This document shows, piece by piece, positions 1 to 11,800 of a stretch of 56,833 nt of DNA; the stretch's first letter is position 1, and every line of letters begins with the position of its first letter. The notes beneath the pieces were generated by a model. It searched no databases. It had not been told where the DNA came from and worked only from the letters and a program-made list of their open reading frames with translations. Source of the DNA: Halocafeteria seosinensis (Eukaryota; Sar; Bigyra; Bicosoecida); the NCBI GenBank assembly GCA_001687465.1, contig LVLI01000059.1, positions 1 to 56,833 of the forward strand, in the 5' to 3' direction. The position numbers and the translations under genes are program-made.

Positions 1-1071
1 CGGATTCGAGAACAGCCGAAGAGCAAGCTACACGAATTGACTTATACGTGCAAGAGGAAACTAACAACAATATCCTCCCAATCCTATTAAGCAATGAACT
101 GCTAGCTAGCCATGCGGAGGTCCCATGGGATGTGACGGAAAGGGATACTGAGGTTCGGGTCTGCGTGAATGCTTTGAAGTCACTCGTTTATGCTGCCTCC
201 TAGTGGAACAGCGGGCCTGTAGCTGCCAGACACGGGCGCCAGCTGCTATCTCCCTATTACCCTTGTAGCGGCTAACATCCAGCTGCCGGTGGGCCATCAG
301 TCACATCTTCGTCGTGGTCTGGTGATAGGTGAACCTCTCAGTTCCAGCTTGTTCAGGAATTCGTAGAGATACACGTACATTCTTCAGTAAGAGCTGCCCC
401 AAGTATGCATACGGAACTTCCTCGAGATTACCGAATGGCAAGATATTATTAGTCTCTCTTCATTGATGACGATACTGTGCAGACAACCTTCACTACCCGC
501 AGTGTAACTCCTCCTGTGTTGGCGTACCTCTTTCGGAGACCTCAAACGTGATCCGCATTTCCACGATCACATTGTCGTCGAAGACACCTTATTACAATAC
601 TTTGCAACCTTGTAAATACGCGCTTAGNCGATATTAACTTTTTAGATGCAGTGAGGTGCAAATTGCAGAGGAGNGCTCAGGGGACTCAGGGACACCGCGC
701 TCTACGTGCCTTAGGACAAAGGAAATGGTCCTAAACCCTTCCAGAGATCTCTCTATGGTAATAAAAAATACTCACTATAAGACTAAGGCAATAGCATACC
801 ATATACGAGGCATTAATTGGTGACCAAACAACCCCCGATGATTATTAATTGCTACTACACAAGCTCGTCATCGGGCATTTTGGGCTTGTCATTGAGTCAT
901 CGGGCCAACTTTTGATTGTCATTTCATTGGGGATTGTACCCCTGTTGCTTGGTAGGCTTTCCTCCCTGGTGGCACGCACCTCATCGTCTTTTGATAGCCT
1001 ACAATCCTCCGTGTACAATTCCTACGATACAACCAGGCTCTTGCCAGACTTCCACAACAGTTGTACCCTAC
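1..1071. other. left edge without recognisable gene
   Basis: No reading frame here resembles a known protein and none is long. The stretch holds one diverged copy of a dispersed repeat (listed separately, about 206-310) and two ambiguous bases, at 628 and 674. It may contain promoter sequence for the sulfotransferase downstream, but I see no recognisable element. Confidence 0.5.
206..310 (+). repeat. dispersed repeat, copy 1 (diverged)
   Basis: It shares an ordered series of words with the copies near 1072 and 14570: a GGAACAGCGGGCC block, then CACGGGCGC, then a GCGG..CAAC..CCGGTGGGC core and a TCACAT end. It lies on the same strand as the other copies. The central part is diverged. The most complete counterpart is at 14570-14690. 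Confidence 0.55.
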
Positions 1072-1155
1072 CACGGGCGCATACCGGTTAAGAGGATGCG
1101 GTCAACTTCCCGGCCGGTGGGCTATCTGTCACATTTGTGTGTGTGTACCCTACCA
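1072..1155 (+). repeat. dispersed repeat, copy 2
   Basis: It begins with CACGGGCGCATACCG, continues with a TTAAGAGGATGCGG block and the GGCCGGTGGGCTA core, and ends in a CTGTCACATTTGTG tail. It is nearly identical over about 70 bases to the copy at 14598-14690. It lies upstream of the sulfotransferase gene. It may be a short mobile element or the end of a larger one; no coding content is visible. Confidence 0.75.
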
Positions 1156-1432
1156 ACACAATATACTGTGCGGTATACCTGATACCTGCGAGTACATTGC
1201 GGTTCCACCAATCAACCAAGCCCGGTATCCACACGATTACCGCGGAAATACAGCATCGATAGCAATGTCTGCGACTTCCTGTCACCCGAAGTCCAATTCC
1301 AGAAGTTAAGCGAGCCCTCTCGCTCTCGTAGTTTGTGAAGCCCACACATTCAATGCCCAGTGTTCCATGGTCCATGGGTATTGGTTGGCTGTTTGCTTGC
1401 TTGTGACTGCACTCAACGACCCATACCCCACC

Positions 1433-2383
1433 ATGGGCGAAGACGATCGCAGTGCGCCTCCGGCTGCTACTTCCTCCACCTCCGGGCTCTGTGGAGCTGC
1501 TGCATCTGGCATTCTTTTGACCAATATACTATGGGCCACTTTTTTCCTGGCGTATTTCCGTACCCAGGCCTATGTCGACCTCGTGCCCGGACTATTCAGC
1601 CGGAATACCCTCGTGTATGAACCTTCGAACTTCTCTATACCTCCCCAGGACCCTCTTTCGACGGTGTGTGAGCACTTTCGAGCTTCGATGGTGAGGTCGA
1701 ATTCGACTGTGTCAAATCATCCTCTCATCATTATGACCGGCGAAGGGACCACAGCTACCCGAGCGGTAGCGGAGGCGCTGGCCGAAATGGGACTGCAGAT
1801 TGGACACTGGCAAGCTTGCAAAGGATGTACACATTGGAACCACATGAAGTGGAGGCGAATTCTAAGCCAACTACGGCGCTCAACACTGGATACTATTTCG
1901 CACGCAACTCTGCGAGAACTGGAATTTCTCGATGGAATCGGGGATCAACCTGTGAATAATTTGATCCCTGAACTTTTGAGTGTATTTCCGCGGGCTCGAA
2001 TTCTACTGACTACGCGAAACGCAACCGCATGGGCCAAGAGTCGATATGAACACCATGGTGGAGCTCCCGTCCCACTAGTACCTGCCATAATTCCATACAA
2101 TCAGATCACACGCAGAGGTCCGACAGAACTTCGCAATCGGGGCGCGTCTCCCAAAGGACGGAGCTTCATGTTTGGTGCACAGAACCTTGTTTCGGCTTGT
2201 CTCAGTAGACAACATGAATTCCTACACTTGGATATCTCAGCACATCAGTGCGATTCACGACTCTTGTGGAAACGCCTGGCGCAATTTGCCCGCGTCGAAC
2301 GAATTCCTGCTGGATCGTTTCCAGGATGCAAACCGTTATGGGAACAAGCAGCAGCTGAAATGAAGAAGCAGAATTTGATCTAA
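1433..2383 (+). CDS. membrane-anchored sulfotransferase-like protein
   Basis: A predicted type II membrane protein of about 316 residues, probably Golgi, that would transfer sulfate from PAPS to a glycan or other acceptor. A short cytosolic N-terminus is followed by one hydrophobic segment (about residues 25-47) and then a P-loop fold. The glycine-rich phosphosulfate loop reads GEGTTATRAVAEAL, and the 3'-phosphate site reads TTRNATAWAKSR, with the expected Arg and Ser. The preceding PVNNLIPELLSVFP stretch is typical of the Sulfotransfer_4-like group. I chose the ATG at 1433 because it sits in CACCATGG; an in-frame start 66 bases earlier exists but its context is weaker. The region has no introns. 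A decayed duplicate lies at about 4090-4557. The acceptor substrate cannot be told from sequence. Confidence 0.7.
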   Translation: MGEDDRSAPPAATSSTSGLCGAAASGILLTNILWATFFLAYFRTQAYVDLVPGLFSRNTLVYEPSNFSIPPQDPLSTVCEHFRASMVRSNSTVSNHPLIIMTGEGTTATRAVAEALAEMGLQIGHWQACKGCTHWNHMKWRRILSQLRRSTLDTISHATLRELEFLDGIGDQPVNNLIPELLSVFPRARILLTTRNATAWAKSRYEHHGGAPVPLVPAIIPYNQITRRGPTELRNRGASPKGRSFMFGAQNLVSACLSRQHEFLHLDISAHQCDSRLLWKRLAQFARVERIPAGSFPGCKPLWEQAAAEMKKQNLI

Positions 2384-2398
2384 GGGGTTCATAGGCGC

Positions 2399-2745
2399 CT
2401 TTTGGTCTGCTACGGACTACTATGTCCAATTAAGGAGACGGCAACAAAGGGCAATGTTTGGAATGTTCATGTAAAAGGCTACTTTGCCTCCAAGGGAAGG
2501 AGACCCTTCCCATAACTTAGGGAGTGCGAATCCTGTGCAGTTGACTGCAGTTCACTAAGTTGTCCATACCACCGCAACGCTTCCCAACGGAATTGCAGAA
2601 TCTTCCTTGTCTTTGGACTTTGCCTCGTCCAACGTACGCTGAGTTCCACGTTTTGAGAATATTCTACGAGCCAAATCGTAGGCTTCAGCGTAGTTTCTCT
2701 TCTGTGTTGTAGCTCCTCTGACCCGAGCTAAGCGTCGGTGACTCT
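2399..2745. repeat. segmental duplication, copy A (3' flank of sulfotransferase)
   Basis: About 345 bases downstream of the sulfotransferase stop recur at about 4755-5092, with only scattered substitutions and small indels. The duplication includes the 3' part of the sulfotransferase. The two copies sit roughly 2.2-2.35 kb apart and the offset changes along their length, so indels accumulated after duplication. On the minus strand both copies carry a Lys/Arg/Glu-rich frame. In copy A that frame is broken near 2590 relative to copy B. Confidence 0.8.
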
Positions 2746-2855
2746 GGGATCTAGGATGCGCTTTTTGAAACTGTATCTGTTCTGGTTTTTCACGTCGGTT
2801 GCTTCGCCACCTGCCATCAGCGCTCGTATCATTCTCTGGGATGGATATTTCGATC

Positions 2856-3920
2856 TCAAATTCTTTGGGAAACATAATTGTGTTGCCGAATACGGCTTCG
2901 CTTGTTTCCGGTAATTTTCCAACATTGCCAGAATAACAACGACAAAAAGGGAGAGGAAGTTGGAACTACGATAGAGACGGTTTGTGCTTTGTCCTGATCT
3001 TCGTCTTCGTTCGAGTTCGCACTACTGCTGCTTAGACTGCCTCCGTGCCGTCGTCTGGGCCCCCCTTTTCCAAATCCGCTATCCGTCTGATCCCCCGAGT
3101 AGCCCACAGCCGGGAGTGAGTTCTGCGCGCTCCATTCTATTGATACCAAGGAAGATTGAGGCCTGGTGACTGTTGAAGCTGGTTCCTGGATGGCTCGAGT
3201 CCCCACAGTTGTATGCATTTTGGTTTAGGTGGGCTTGTCGAAAATGGCATCAACGTTTTGGGGGGTGTTGACTTGTGCTGTCCCGCTTGCTGATTGTGTC
3301 TCAGTTACAGTTCCTGCTCTGGTCGCCTGAACCAACCTCCACGACGAAGATGTTGCACTTGTGTATGGCATTCAGTGAAGTTCCCTGTCAACTAACATGA
3401 GGACTCCCGCTTAACGTGTCGGTTCGCTTCATCGAGTGAGTGGCTGCTGCCGAACTTGTCCACTATAGACCTGAAGCGGTTCGGCTTTGTCTGGGGATTG
3501 AAGTTCTAGATGCAAGGCCCTCGCTTAGGGTAGCTGTTGACATCGAGTTTATGACAGTGCGTAAACTTGTCTTCGTGTTCGATGAAAACTCTGAAGGGTT
3601 AGTCTGTGCACAGGGACTGACGTACTAGTGAAAGACCACTTGCTTAGGGTAACTGCTGAAATCATCGAGCCTCTTACAGTGGGTAAACTTGCCTTCGTGC
3701 TCAATGCGGAGCCCGAACAGATCGGGCTTTTAATAGGTGCTGGAGATGAGGATGCTGCTGATGTTATTGTATCGGTGATACTGGATGAACCAGTTGTCGT
3801 AACGGATGAATACTGCGATGTATATGGGTTTTGTGTACCGCCTAGACACCCGGATGAACGGCTCTCGCTTCCAGTAACACTGGGTGAACCTGTCCTCGTT
3901 CCCGGTGAAGACTTAACCAT
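2856..3920 (-). pseudogene. possible relic of a Ser/Thr-rich membrane protein
   Basis: Two minus-strand frames look protein-like but are interrupted. One (3920-3549) is rich in Ser, Thr, Gly and Pro and resembles the mucin-like stalks of the other surface proteins here. The second (3218-2856) is Ser-rich and acidic, and ends in a hydrophobic stretch with basic residues behind it. They may be pieces of one decayed stalk-plus-membrane-anchor gene that continued into the basic frame at 2875-2555. There is no intact start or consistent frame. An alternative is that the composition reflects the opposite strand; I saw no better coding case there. Confidence 0.3.
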
Positions 3921-4089
3921 GTTGGATTTTGTGTGTGGATCGAAATAGGGAGCTAGTTGGCTGGCCCCCTTGGATCGGGTGTCTGTTGAAGCAACTTTGA
4001 CGCAGCCGCTGACCCACGCAAGATACCTACATCACCACTATCTCCACGCTGTACCTTATACGTGATTCCGTATATATCACCTGTTCGTC

Positions 4090-4557
4090 CACAAACACTG
4101 GATACTCTTTCGCACATAACGGTGGGGGGAACTGAAATTCCTCGATGGAATCGATGGCCAACTTGCAAATACAGGTGTAATTGATTCTTGATGTTCTGAA
4201 CTTCTGACTGGACTTGAAGACTACTGATTGTGCCAAGAGCTAATACGAACACCATGGCGGAGTGTGCGTTTGCCATCATTCCATACAACCAGATCTGAGA
4301 TTACCAGCAAGAGGCCGATAGAACGTCACCGGTCTGCGAAGGCACGATGCTTCACGTTTGGCAGCCAGAACCTCATTCAGCTTGTCTCAGTAGACAACAA
4401 CATGGACTCTTGCACTTGCCTATTCCAGCATGTTACATGTCGGTGCGATTCACTACTCTTGGGGATACGGCTTGCCAATTTGCCCGTGTCGAAGGAATTC
4501 CTTCTGGATCATTTCCAGGATGCAAACCGTTATAAAACAAGCCTCTGACATGAAGAC
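4090..4557 (+). pseudogene. decayed duplicate of the sulfotransferase
   Basis: This segment matches the 3' half of the sulfotransferase gene at 1876-2370 in order. It retains the ACACTGGATACT block, the CCAAGAG..GAACACCATGG block that encodes the 3'-phosphate site, the TTTGG..CAGAACCT block and the CCAGGATGCAAACCGTTAT end. The frame is broken several times by indels, the 5' half with the P-loop is missing, and about 40 bases are lost around 4195-4225. It is a duplication remnant with no expected enzyme product. Confidence 0.85.
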
Positions 4558-4754
4558 GTAGCGCGTCTCAGAAGGGGTTTCATAAGATGCTAAGGGCCAA
4601 TAAAAGTCATGCCCTAGATGTTATTATGTGTGATTTAGATGAGGGCAGCAAACGCTCTTGTACCGGTAGATGAAAATCGCAACTTTGTAGGCAAAAAGAG
4701 AGAAATGTAATCGAGCGACAGTTAATTGTGTTAAATATCAGTCCACTATATACC

Positions 4755-5092
4755 TTTTAGTGTGCTACGGACTACTATGTCCAATTAAGAAGACGGAAAC
4801 AAAGGGCAATGTTTGGAATGTTCATGTAAAAGGCTACTTTGCCTCCAAGGGAAGGAGACCCTTCCCATAGCTTTGGGAGTGCGAATCCTGTGCAGTTGAC
4901 TGGAGTTCACTAAGTTGTCTATACCACCGCAACGTTTCCCACGGAATTGAAGAATCTTCCTTGTCTTTGGACTTTGCCTCGTCCAACGTGCGCTGAGTTC
5001 CACGTTTAGCGAATATTCTACGAGCCAAATCGTAGGCTTCAGCGTGGCTTCTCTTCTGCGTTGTATCTCCTCTGACCGGAGCTAAGCGTCGG
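4755..5092. repeat. segmental duplication, copy B
   Basis: Second copy of the 345-base segment described at 2399-2745. It lies downstream of the sulfotransferase relic, so gene and flank were duplicated together. The copies align from CTACGGACTACTATGTCC (2410 and 4765) to the AAGCGTCGG word (near 2735 and 5090). Confidence 0.8.
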
Positions 5093-5265
5093 ATGCATTC
5101 GTTCCGCCACTTGTTTGGAATTGGTTCGACAGTGCAATTGTCACAATGTGAGCGAAGGTTCAGCGTTGGCCTAGCCGAAACAGTTGCAGCCACTGACATC
5201 AAGCCACCTGACGTGGGAGATAGCGCCCCAGGAATGCTATTGGTAGAACGTTCATCACCGGACAT
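4834..5265 (-). other. conserved minus-strand open frame in the duplicated segment
   Basis: An open frame of 143 codons reads leftward through duplication copy B. Its charged part (around RRIFAKRGTQRTLDEAK) is also present in copy A with few changes. The product would be hydrophilic, rich in Lys, Arg, Glu and Ser, with no recognised domain. It could be the 3' exon of an older membrane-protein gene (a cytosolic tail), consistent with the Ser/Thr-rich relic upstream on the same strand in copy A. It could also be chance. I see no convincing start or splice acceptor. Confidence 0.25.
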
Positions 5266-5817
5266 GCGTATATGCCGGTCCTGACATTAGTGGAGTGACT
5301 GCCGAAGTAATGGCTGGTCAATAGGAATTTTAAGTAGGCCCCTGCGAAGGCATTGATTCCTGAAATCAAGTTATGCTCGCTCGATCCATCCTTGAACGAG
5401 TAACGGAACACGAAGAGGTTGGAGTCTGTGTCACCCTCGACCCCAAACCAATCCGAGGAGACTGGAATGGTGCCGGTTGTCACGTAAACCACAACACGGC
5501 CTCAATGAGGGAAGTTGGAGGATACGATGCCATGTGAGAAAGCATGGAAAAACGTTGAGCTCAAACATGAGGATATGTTCCGAGTCTATGGTTCCGGTAA
5601 TTAGCGCCGGCTCACAGGACATCACGAGACAAGGAGTGTGCAGAAGAGTTGCAGATCGTGGAGCATCTGTTCGCATCCCCTGTTTACCGAGAAAGAGGGT
5701 CGTGGATATGGAGGATAAAAGACCAGCGTCCAACATTGACCCGTACATTGTGACGGCAAATCTCTTCCAGACAACCCCCTCGAATAAAATGCCGATAGGT
5801 GAAGCTCGATACAGCAC
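5199..5817 (-). pseudogene. unidentified minus-strand coding relic
   Basis: Two overlapping minus-strand frames (5817-5431 and 5492-5199) together look like one protein interrupted by a frameshift near 5490. One contains the word [20 protein letters not shown], which reads like folded protein rather than shadow sequence. I recognise no family. The segment lies just downstream of the giant surface-protein gene on the same strand and could be debris from a related gene. The opposite strand also has an open frame (5477-5890), so the coding strand is not certain. Confidence 0.25.
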
Positions 5818-5884
5818 CTCGGCCTTACAAGAAAATCAAGTAATAGCATTTCAGCAGGCACGGTTTTATTTCCAACTTGTAGAC

Positions 5885-8800
5885 TTATGAACCGCCGGTC
5901 GTGTGATTGGATGGTTCAGTTGGAAGCCGATTGGAACGGTGACGAGCTATCACGTTTCTTGGTTTGTGCTTAAACGGGGAGCGACGACCCTTCTGTCTGT
6001 TTATGTTGCTATACATTTCATACATGTTCCTGATGGAAAGAGTAGACTCATCTCCGTGCTGCGTCGTGGTTTTATCCCACGCGGGAGCACTACAGCCATT
6101 ACTCGTGTGTGTCAGACGGTCGAGTGAGTTAAACCGCTCCCTCTTCCGCTCATGCGACATTGTGCACTCGCCTGATGGACTACTTGTAGGTCTTGAAGAA
6201 ATCGAAAAATCTCTATCTTCATCCATGGTTGTATTCTGGAACATGCCCTTAGAGCCGTTGCTCGTATGTGCCAAAGGATTGATGGAGTGAAGCTGGGTTC
6301 CAGGCATCACAGGGGACGTTGACGCGAAACGGAACTCTGATGGGCTCTTCCGAGATAGCCAGCATCTTTTGCATACGCGAAGACGCAGTAACACTGGCCT
6401 CATGTTTCTTGCTATGACATCCTTCAGTTTTCGAAATGCTCCCGGAACTAGTCTCGAGGCGACTACAACTAATATAAAACCATACAAAACCTGCAGGAGA
6501 ATTGATAAGATCTCCGCGCTAAAATTCCTAATGCTTACTAATAGGTTGCTGGAATCATCAAACGGAAAAAGCAATATGCCTATGTAGCAGTTACCAGCAG
6601 AAACCATAATGAGTAACCCTTCCACCAAGTTAAGTGACGGCTCGCGGTACGGTCGGCATAACGATAAGCCAATATATGACATGAAGAGAATAACACTTGC
6701 CCACACAAGCTGATTTAGAGGCCCTTCCACAAAGACAGATACGACCAACAACAGAAGCTTCCTGATCAGTGTAAACGGCTCCCACAAAAAGCCCAACATG
6801 TCCAGTCGAAAACCACCAACAAACTTAAGAAATTCTTTGAACAGTTTAGCAGTTTTCGCCCTCCAATACCACCAAAGAAGAAACACGGAGACAGAAAGAG
6901 GTAAAGCAAACACAAATAAGAAAAGCGATGCAAAGCTTGCAATCTGCAAGATTCCGAATTGAGCATCACTGGTTCTGAGTGTGACATCCAGCGCGGATCG
7001 TCTAGACCCTAATAACGATTGTTCTCGCACGTCCAGGCTTCTGAAGGTCATTTCAGTGACAGCCACATGCAGCAGGCCCAATACCGTAATGAGAGAAAGG
7101 ATGGAGTCCGTCACAAATCTATGTCTTCTAAACTTTCCTTTCGAGCGCACAGCTTCAATAACAACATGGAGAGTCAGTATGAAGGCAGAAACTGGTAGCG
7201 GACTGATCATGACACTCAGCGCAATCTCATACAACGATGTACCCGTAGCACACCTGATCTGCGGGATGTCTGAGGGATTGAAAGAAGCCGCTTCTGAACT
7301 AGACTCTATCCACCCTAGTCTATCGGAAAATGGCTTGATTTCTAGCTGCTGCAATATCGATGAGATCTGCAAGTAGTCTATAAGCATTAGCAGTAGCTGC
7401 TTGAGGGATTCCCACTGGCCATTGCGGGTGTAGTAACTGTAAATCAGTAAAGCTCGTTCGCTGTCGTTGGAAACATCAATTCTATTATACTTTTTATCAG
7501 TCGTTGAGAGCGGATTGCTGTCAGTGTATAGTTTAGCGACTGGATTCGCAACCATATTAGGATTATGCACCGCTTGACTTTCCCGGTCAGCCTTAGCTTC
7601 TTTTTCCCAGGCAGACTCTTTTGCAGAGTGAATGGCAATGCTAACAACGCCAACGAAAACGAATGTACCGGACAGTGCAGTAGTAACCATGTCTCCACGC
7701 CCATCGCTGCACGATACACACTCGCCACTAAGCATTTTCAGATGGCCTTCCTGGCAAGTCCCACAAAGCGGCCCCTCGTGGCCTGTTGCACACTTGGTCG
7801 AAAACGCAGTCGCATTGACGATACACGCGCTCGGAAATTCGCAGAGAAGGAGCGACGTGGACGCTGCGGATGCTTGCAGAGCATCTGGGGTAATCCGGTC
7901 TACCCTCGCAGTTCTACTCATATTTTCTTGCGAGCAAGCATCGCACCAATACCCTGGAAGCAGTCGAAGGGCACCATTACGGCACGATACCCCAAACGTT
8001 GGGCACGGAGAGCACGAGGATGCCCCAGTCATCGAGAACATCTCTTTAGCACAAGGCTGACACGTCTGCGAATTCGATCTTCTCTGAAACGTTCCTTCGT
8101 CGCATGGTACGCATTGGTTCCCTTCGAACTCCGCCCGACGATACCCTCCCCTGCATAAGCAAGAAGTGCCAGACTTATCTGGAACTTCATTCTCGCTGCA
8201 CTGAATCGGTGCCGATGTTACCTTGGTAGGAAGGCCACCGATAGATCTTCCGTCAATTAGGAAATCCAAACGAACTTGCCCCACGCCGACGCACTCCAGT
8301 GAAAACTCAAGCTCTGTAACATTGGATCCAGTTGTTAATCTTCCATTAGGTAGAAACACCACCGGTTGAGTAACCTGGCGGGTGTTCAACACCTTGGTGT
8401 TCACTTTAAGCAGCCCTTCCACATCATCTGTGCTGGATGGAATCGACTCTACATATATTGCATTCGCTGGTCCATATCCGAAGTCATCATTTAACGTCAG
8501 CCGTCCAGTGATCGTTTTCCCTACCGATGCATTCCGGGAAGAAAGAGCTATTTCGGAATTCTGCGAGCTGGCCACGCCGGGAACAAACTCCACTACCAAA
8601 GAGTGATGCGTTGTTCCGTGTCTCGTAGCAAGGCGTGGGTTGGATGCCACAAGCTCTACGTCCAAATCGAATTCGATGGCGAACAAACCAGGAGTTACTC
8701 CGATGATCATTGGAGAGTTACGAGACAAAAGGGACAAAAACGGAGAAGCATACTCCAGGGTAAACTCCAATATCCGAGACGCTCCGCGTCTAAGCGAGAC

Positions 8801-11800
8801 ATTTAACGGACTCACTGATAACCATGGCGAGAGTCTTGCACCACCTTCCACTGTATAAACACCAAGGGGGAACGTCGCCGAGGTAGGGGGTGAGCTATCG
8901 ATTCGGGACTCATTTAGTGTATCCAACAAGAAGCTGTGGGCTCTTACTTTAATCGAAGTAAACTCAGTATTTACTAGGCTGATTGCAAGATGCTTAGTTT
9001 CATGCGGTCGTACTAGGACTGTGTCTTGAAATTGGTTACATAGGAATATGGACGTAACCAAGAACTCAACGCGAACATGTATAACGCCCTGCGAAGAACG
9101 ATTTCGGGAGGATCTCTTCTGAGCATGACTCACGGTATCCCGGACTTCCCACGCATCCGTGTCAAACCGGATCCATCCAGTAAATATCCCCAAAGAGTCT
9201 GTATTTCTCGCAAACAGTGTAACCAGAGCAGACCTCTCCTCCCCGGCTCCAATTTGACCACTTGTCTCTACTTGAAGCCATGTGTTCCGATGACTAATGC
9301 TTCCATTTGCACTGGTAACTGTAGCATTCCAATTGACAACATGCGTCCCAGCATTGTACAATCTCACAAACCGTAAAACTGGTGGTTCCTGGGAACTGCG
9401 CTCGGCAGACACTGTTGATGAATCAACTTGGAGCTCGCCCTGGAACACCCATAGCCGCACAGGGATTGAGATACTGTCCATTATTCTGCTACGTTGTCTG
9501 ACAGAAAGAAACACAAATCCAGAGGTCCTACCAGGCGAAGCAAGCTCAGTGTGGAATATGATGTCCTGAAAAACGGTAGCGGGTTCACTGAGTACCTTTC
9601 TCGCGACGGGTAGACGAATCAACCTCTGGAGGCTACTTGAGACGCCCCAGCTCCAATCGGTTCTTCCTTGTGCCTGTATACGCATTTCGCGGGAAACATC
9701 TAATTCAGACCCCACATGTCGTGAGTGATTGACCGTTAGTTCGGAAGGGAAAACCCGTACCAGAGGCCTCTCTTCCATTGACATGCTCTCCACCACAGCT
9801 GCAGACATATGAACTGAGACCAACTGCTCTGCTTCAACGATCGTTTCGCGGCCGAATATTACGGCTAGCGAGAAGGGTACAAAGAAGGTGTACCCGTTAG
9901 TAACATCAGTTGCGTAACGGAGTTGCTCCTCGAGAAACTTGGATGCGTTTGGGTGAATCCGTACGGTTACATTGTACATCTTTCTTACACATGCATCTAC
10001 GGGAAACCAACCGGGGCACCCCCTCTCATTTGTTAGTTCCGGAACAACCTCCAACAGTGACGACAATCCTGTTGTCTTACCGCCATCGAGAGCCGAGCAG
10101 CCCACATAGTGGTCTACACCAGCATCGAAGTCAAGATGGGACAGACATGAAACCGCAAACTGAGGCTGAGTTTCCTTGATAGATTGAGCTTCGAGCCGCA
10201 GACAGGCAAGCACCAGTTTCGCGTGAGAAACTTCTATGCTCGCCTCGTGCACTTTTTTGTACTCGATAGATGCGCAATTGAATTGATGTACAGTCCCGCA
10301 TGCTGATTTTAAAGCAGACCCATTCGTTGCAGGAAACAAACGTGTAGGTGTAACCGTCGCAGTTCCGGACCCAGTCGAACTTGCCGTGTAGGGTGGAGAC
10401 GGTGTGCAAGTATGAGTAACAGACGCGGAAACAGTTGCAGTCACTGTGGCTGACGATGTTGGTGTCACTGTGCTGCTTTTGGATGCAGAATCCGTGACAT
10501 TGTGGGTGCTAGTACCTGAACGTGTCGTAGTCCCTGCAGGAGAAACGGATGATGTACCCGAAATACTTGGACTTGGAGATCTAGTACCAGTACATGACGC
10601 CGATGATGTTGGAGACGTGGTGCTACTTTGGGAAGAGGTGCTCGTCGCACTGACCGTGATACTGGCGCTACTAGTAGTCGAGCTAGTCTCAGTCCCTGTA
10701 GGAGAGACGGTAGGACTCGACGTTGGAGAACCAGTATTAACCGACGATGTTGACGGCGTTGGGGACAAAGTGCTGCTGCGGGTCTGGATAGGAGTCGGAG
10801 TGACGGTCATGGTTGCACTGGTAGTACTAGAACCGGTCACGGTTCCCGTAAAAGAAGCTGAGACACTGGATGTCACACTTGTCGTTGGAGAAGCGGTACT
10901 TGAACCTGAACGTGTCGTAGTCCCTGTAGGAGAAACAGATGATGTACCCGAAATACTTGGACTTGGAGATCTAGTACCAGTACATGACGCCGATGATGTT
11001 GGAGACGTGGTGCTACTTTGGGAAGAGGTGCTCGTCGCACTGACCGTGATACTGGCGCTACTAGTAGTCGAGCTAGTCTCAGTCCCTGTAGGAGAGACGG
11101 TAGGACTCGACGTTGGAGAACCAGTATTAACCGACGATGTTGACGGCGTTGGGGACAAAGTGCTGCTGCGGGTCTGGGTAGGAGTCGGAGTGACGGTCAT
11201 GGTTGCACTGGTAGTACTAGAACCGGTCACGGTTCCCGTAAAAGAAGCTGAGACACTGGATGTCACACTTGTCGTTGGAGAAGCGGTACTTGAGACAGTA
11301 TCGGTACTGGAGCCTGAAGGGGATGTAGACGAAGTGACAGTAACGGTTGAGGTGGCAGAATTAGTTGTACTCGTAGTTGTGGAGCATGTTGCCGTCGGCG
11401 TATCTGAGACGGTTGTGGTCGGTGTGCCGGTGCTGGTCCAGGATACTGAAGATGTCGGGCTGCCAGAGCGCGAATATGTGGAAGTGGCAGTATTGGAAAT
11501 CGCTGTCGTTTCTGTGGGGGATGCAGAGGAACTTCGGGTTTTAGTCGTAGTACCAGTGTTCGTCGATGTTGGCGATATTGTGCTGCTATACTGACTTCCG
11601 GCAGCTGAGAGAGTAGCGCTAGAGGTGGCAGTACTGGACTCTCTCATCGTTGGCGCAGAGGATGCAGAGCTACTAGATGACGCAGAGGGAGTTAGTGACC
11701 TAGAGCGAGATGGTGAGCCGCTTGGTGCAATAGAAGAAGACTCTAAACATGCTGTTTGCTCCTTGTTTGGTACCATCCCCGGGTCACAGAGAGAACATTG

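Noticed and set aside
3440-3948. Plus-strand frames of 62 and 106 codons as real genes
   Set aside because: The composition (Val/Asp/Glu/Leu) is that of a shadow of a Ser/Thr-rich minus-strand tract, as in the other mucin regions. No domain is recognisable.
5477-5890. Plus-strand frame of 137 codons as a gene
   Set aside because: No recognised motif, and it overlaps a minus-strand relic that looks more protein-like. The evidence is not sufficient for either to be called a working gene.
10446-11594. Plus-strand frame of 382 codons rich in Val, Leu, Asp and Glu
   Set aside because: It is the complement of the Ser/Thr mucin tract. Repetitive Thr/Ser codons on one strand read as Val/Asp/Glu codons on the other. 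It has no domain, and the minus-strand protein is continuous on both sides.
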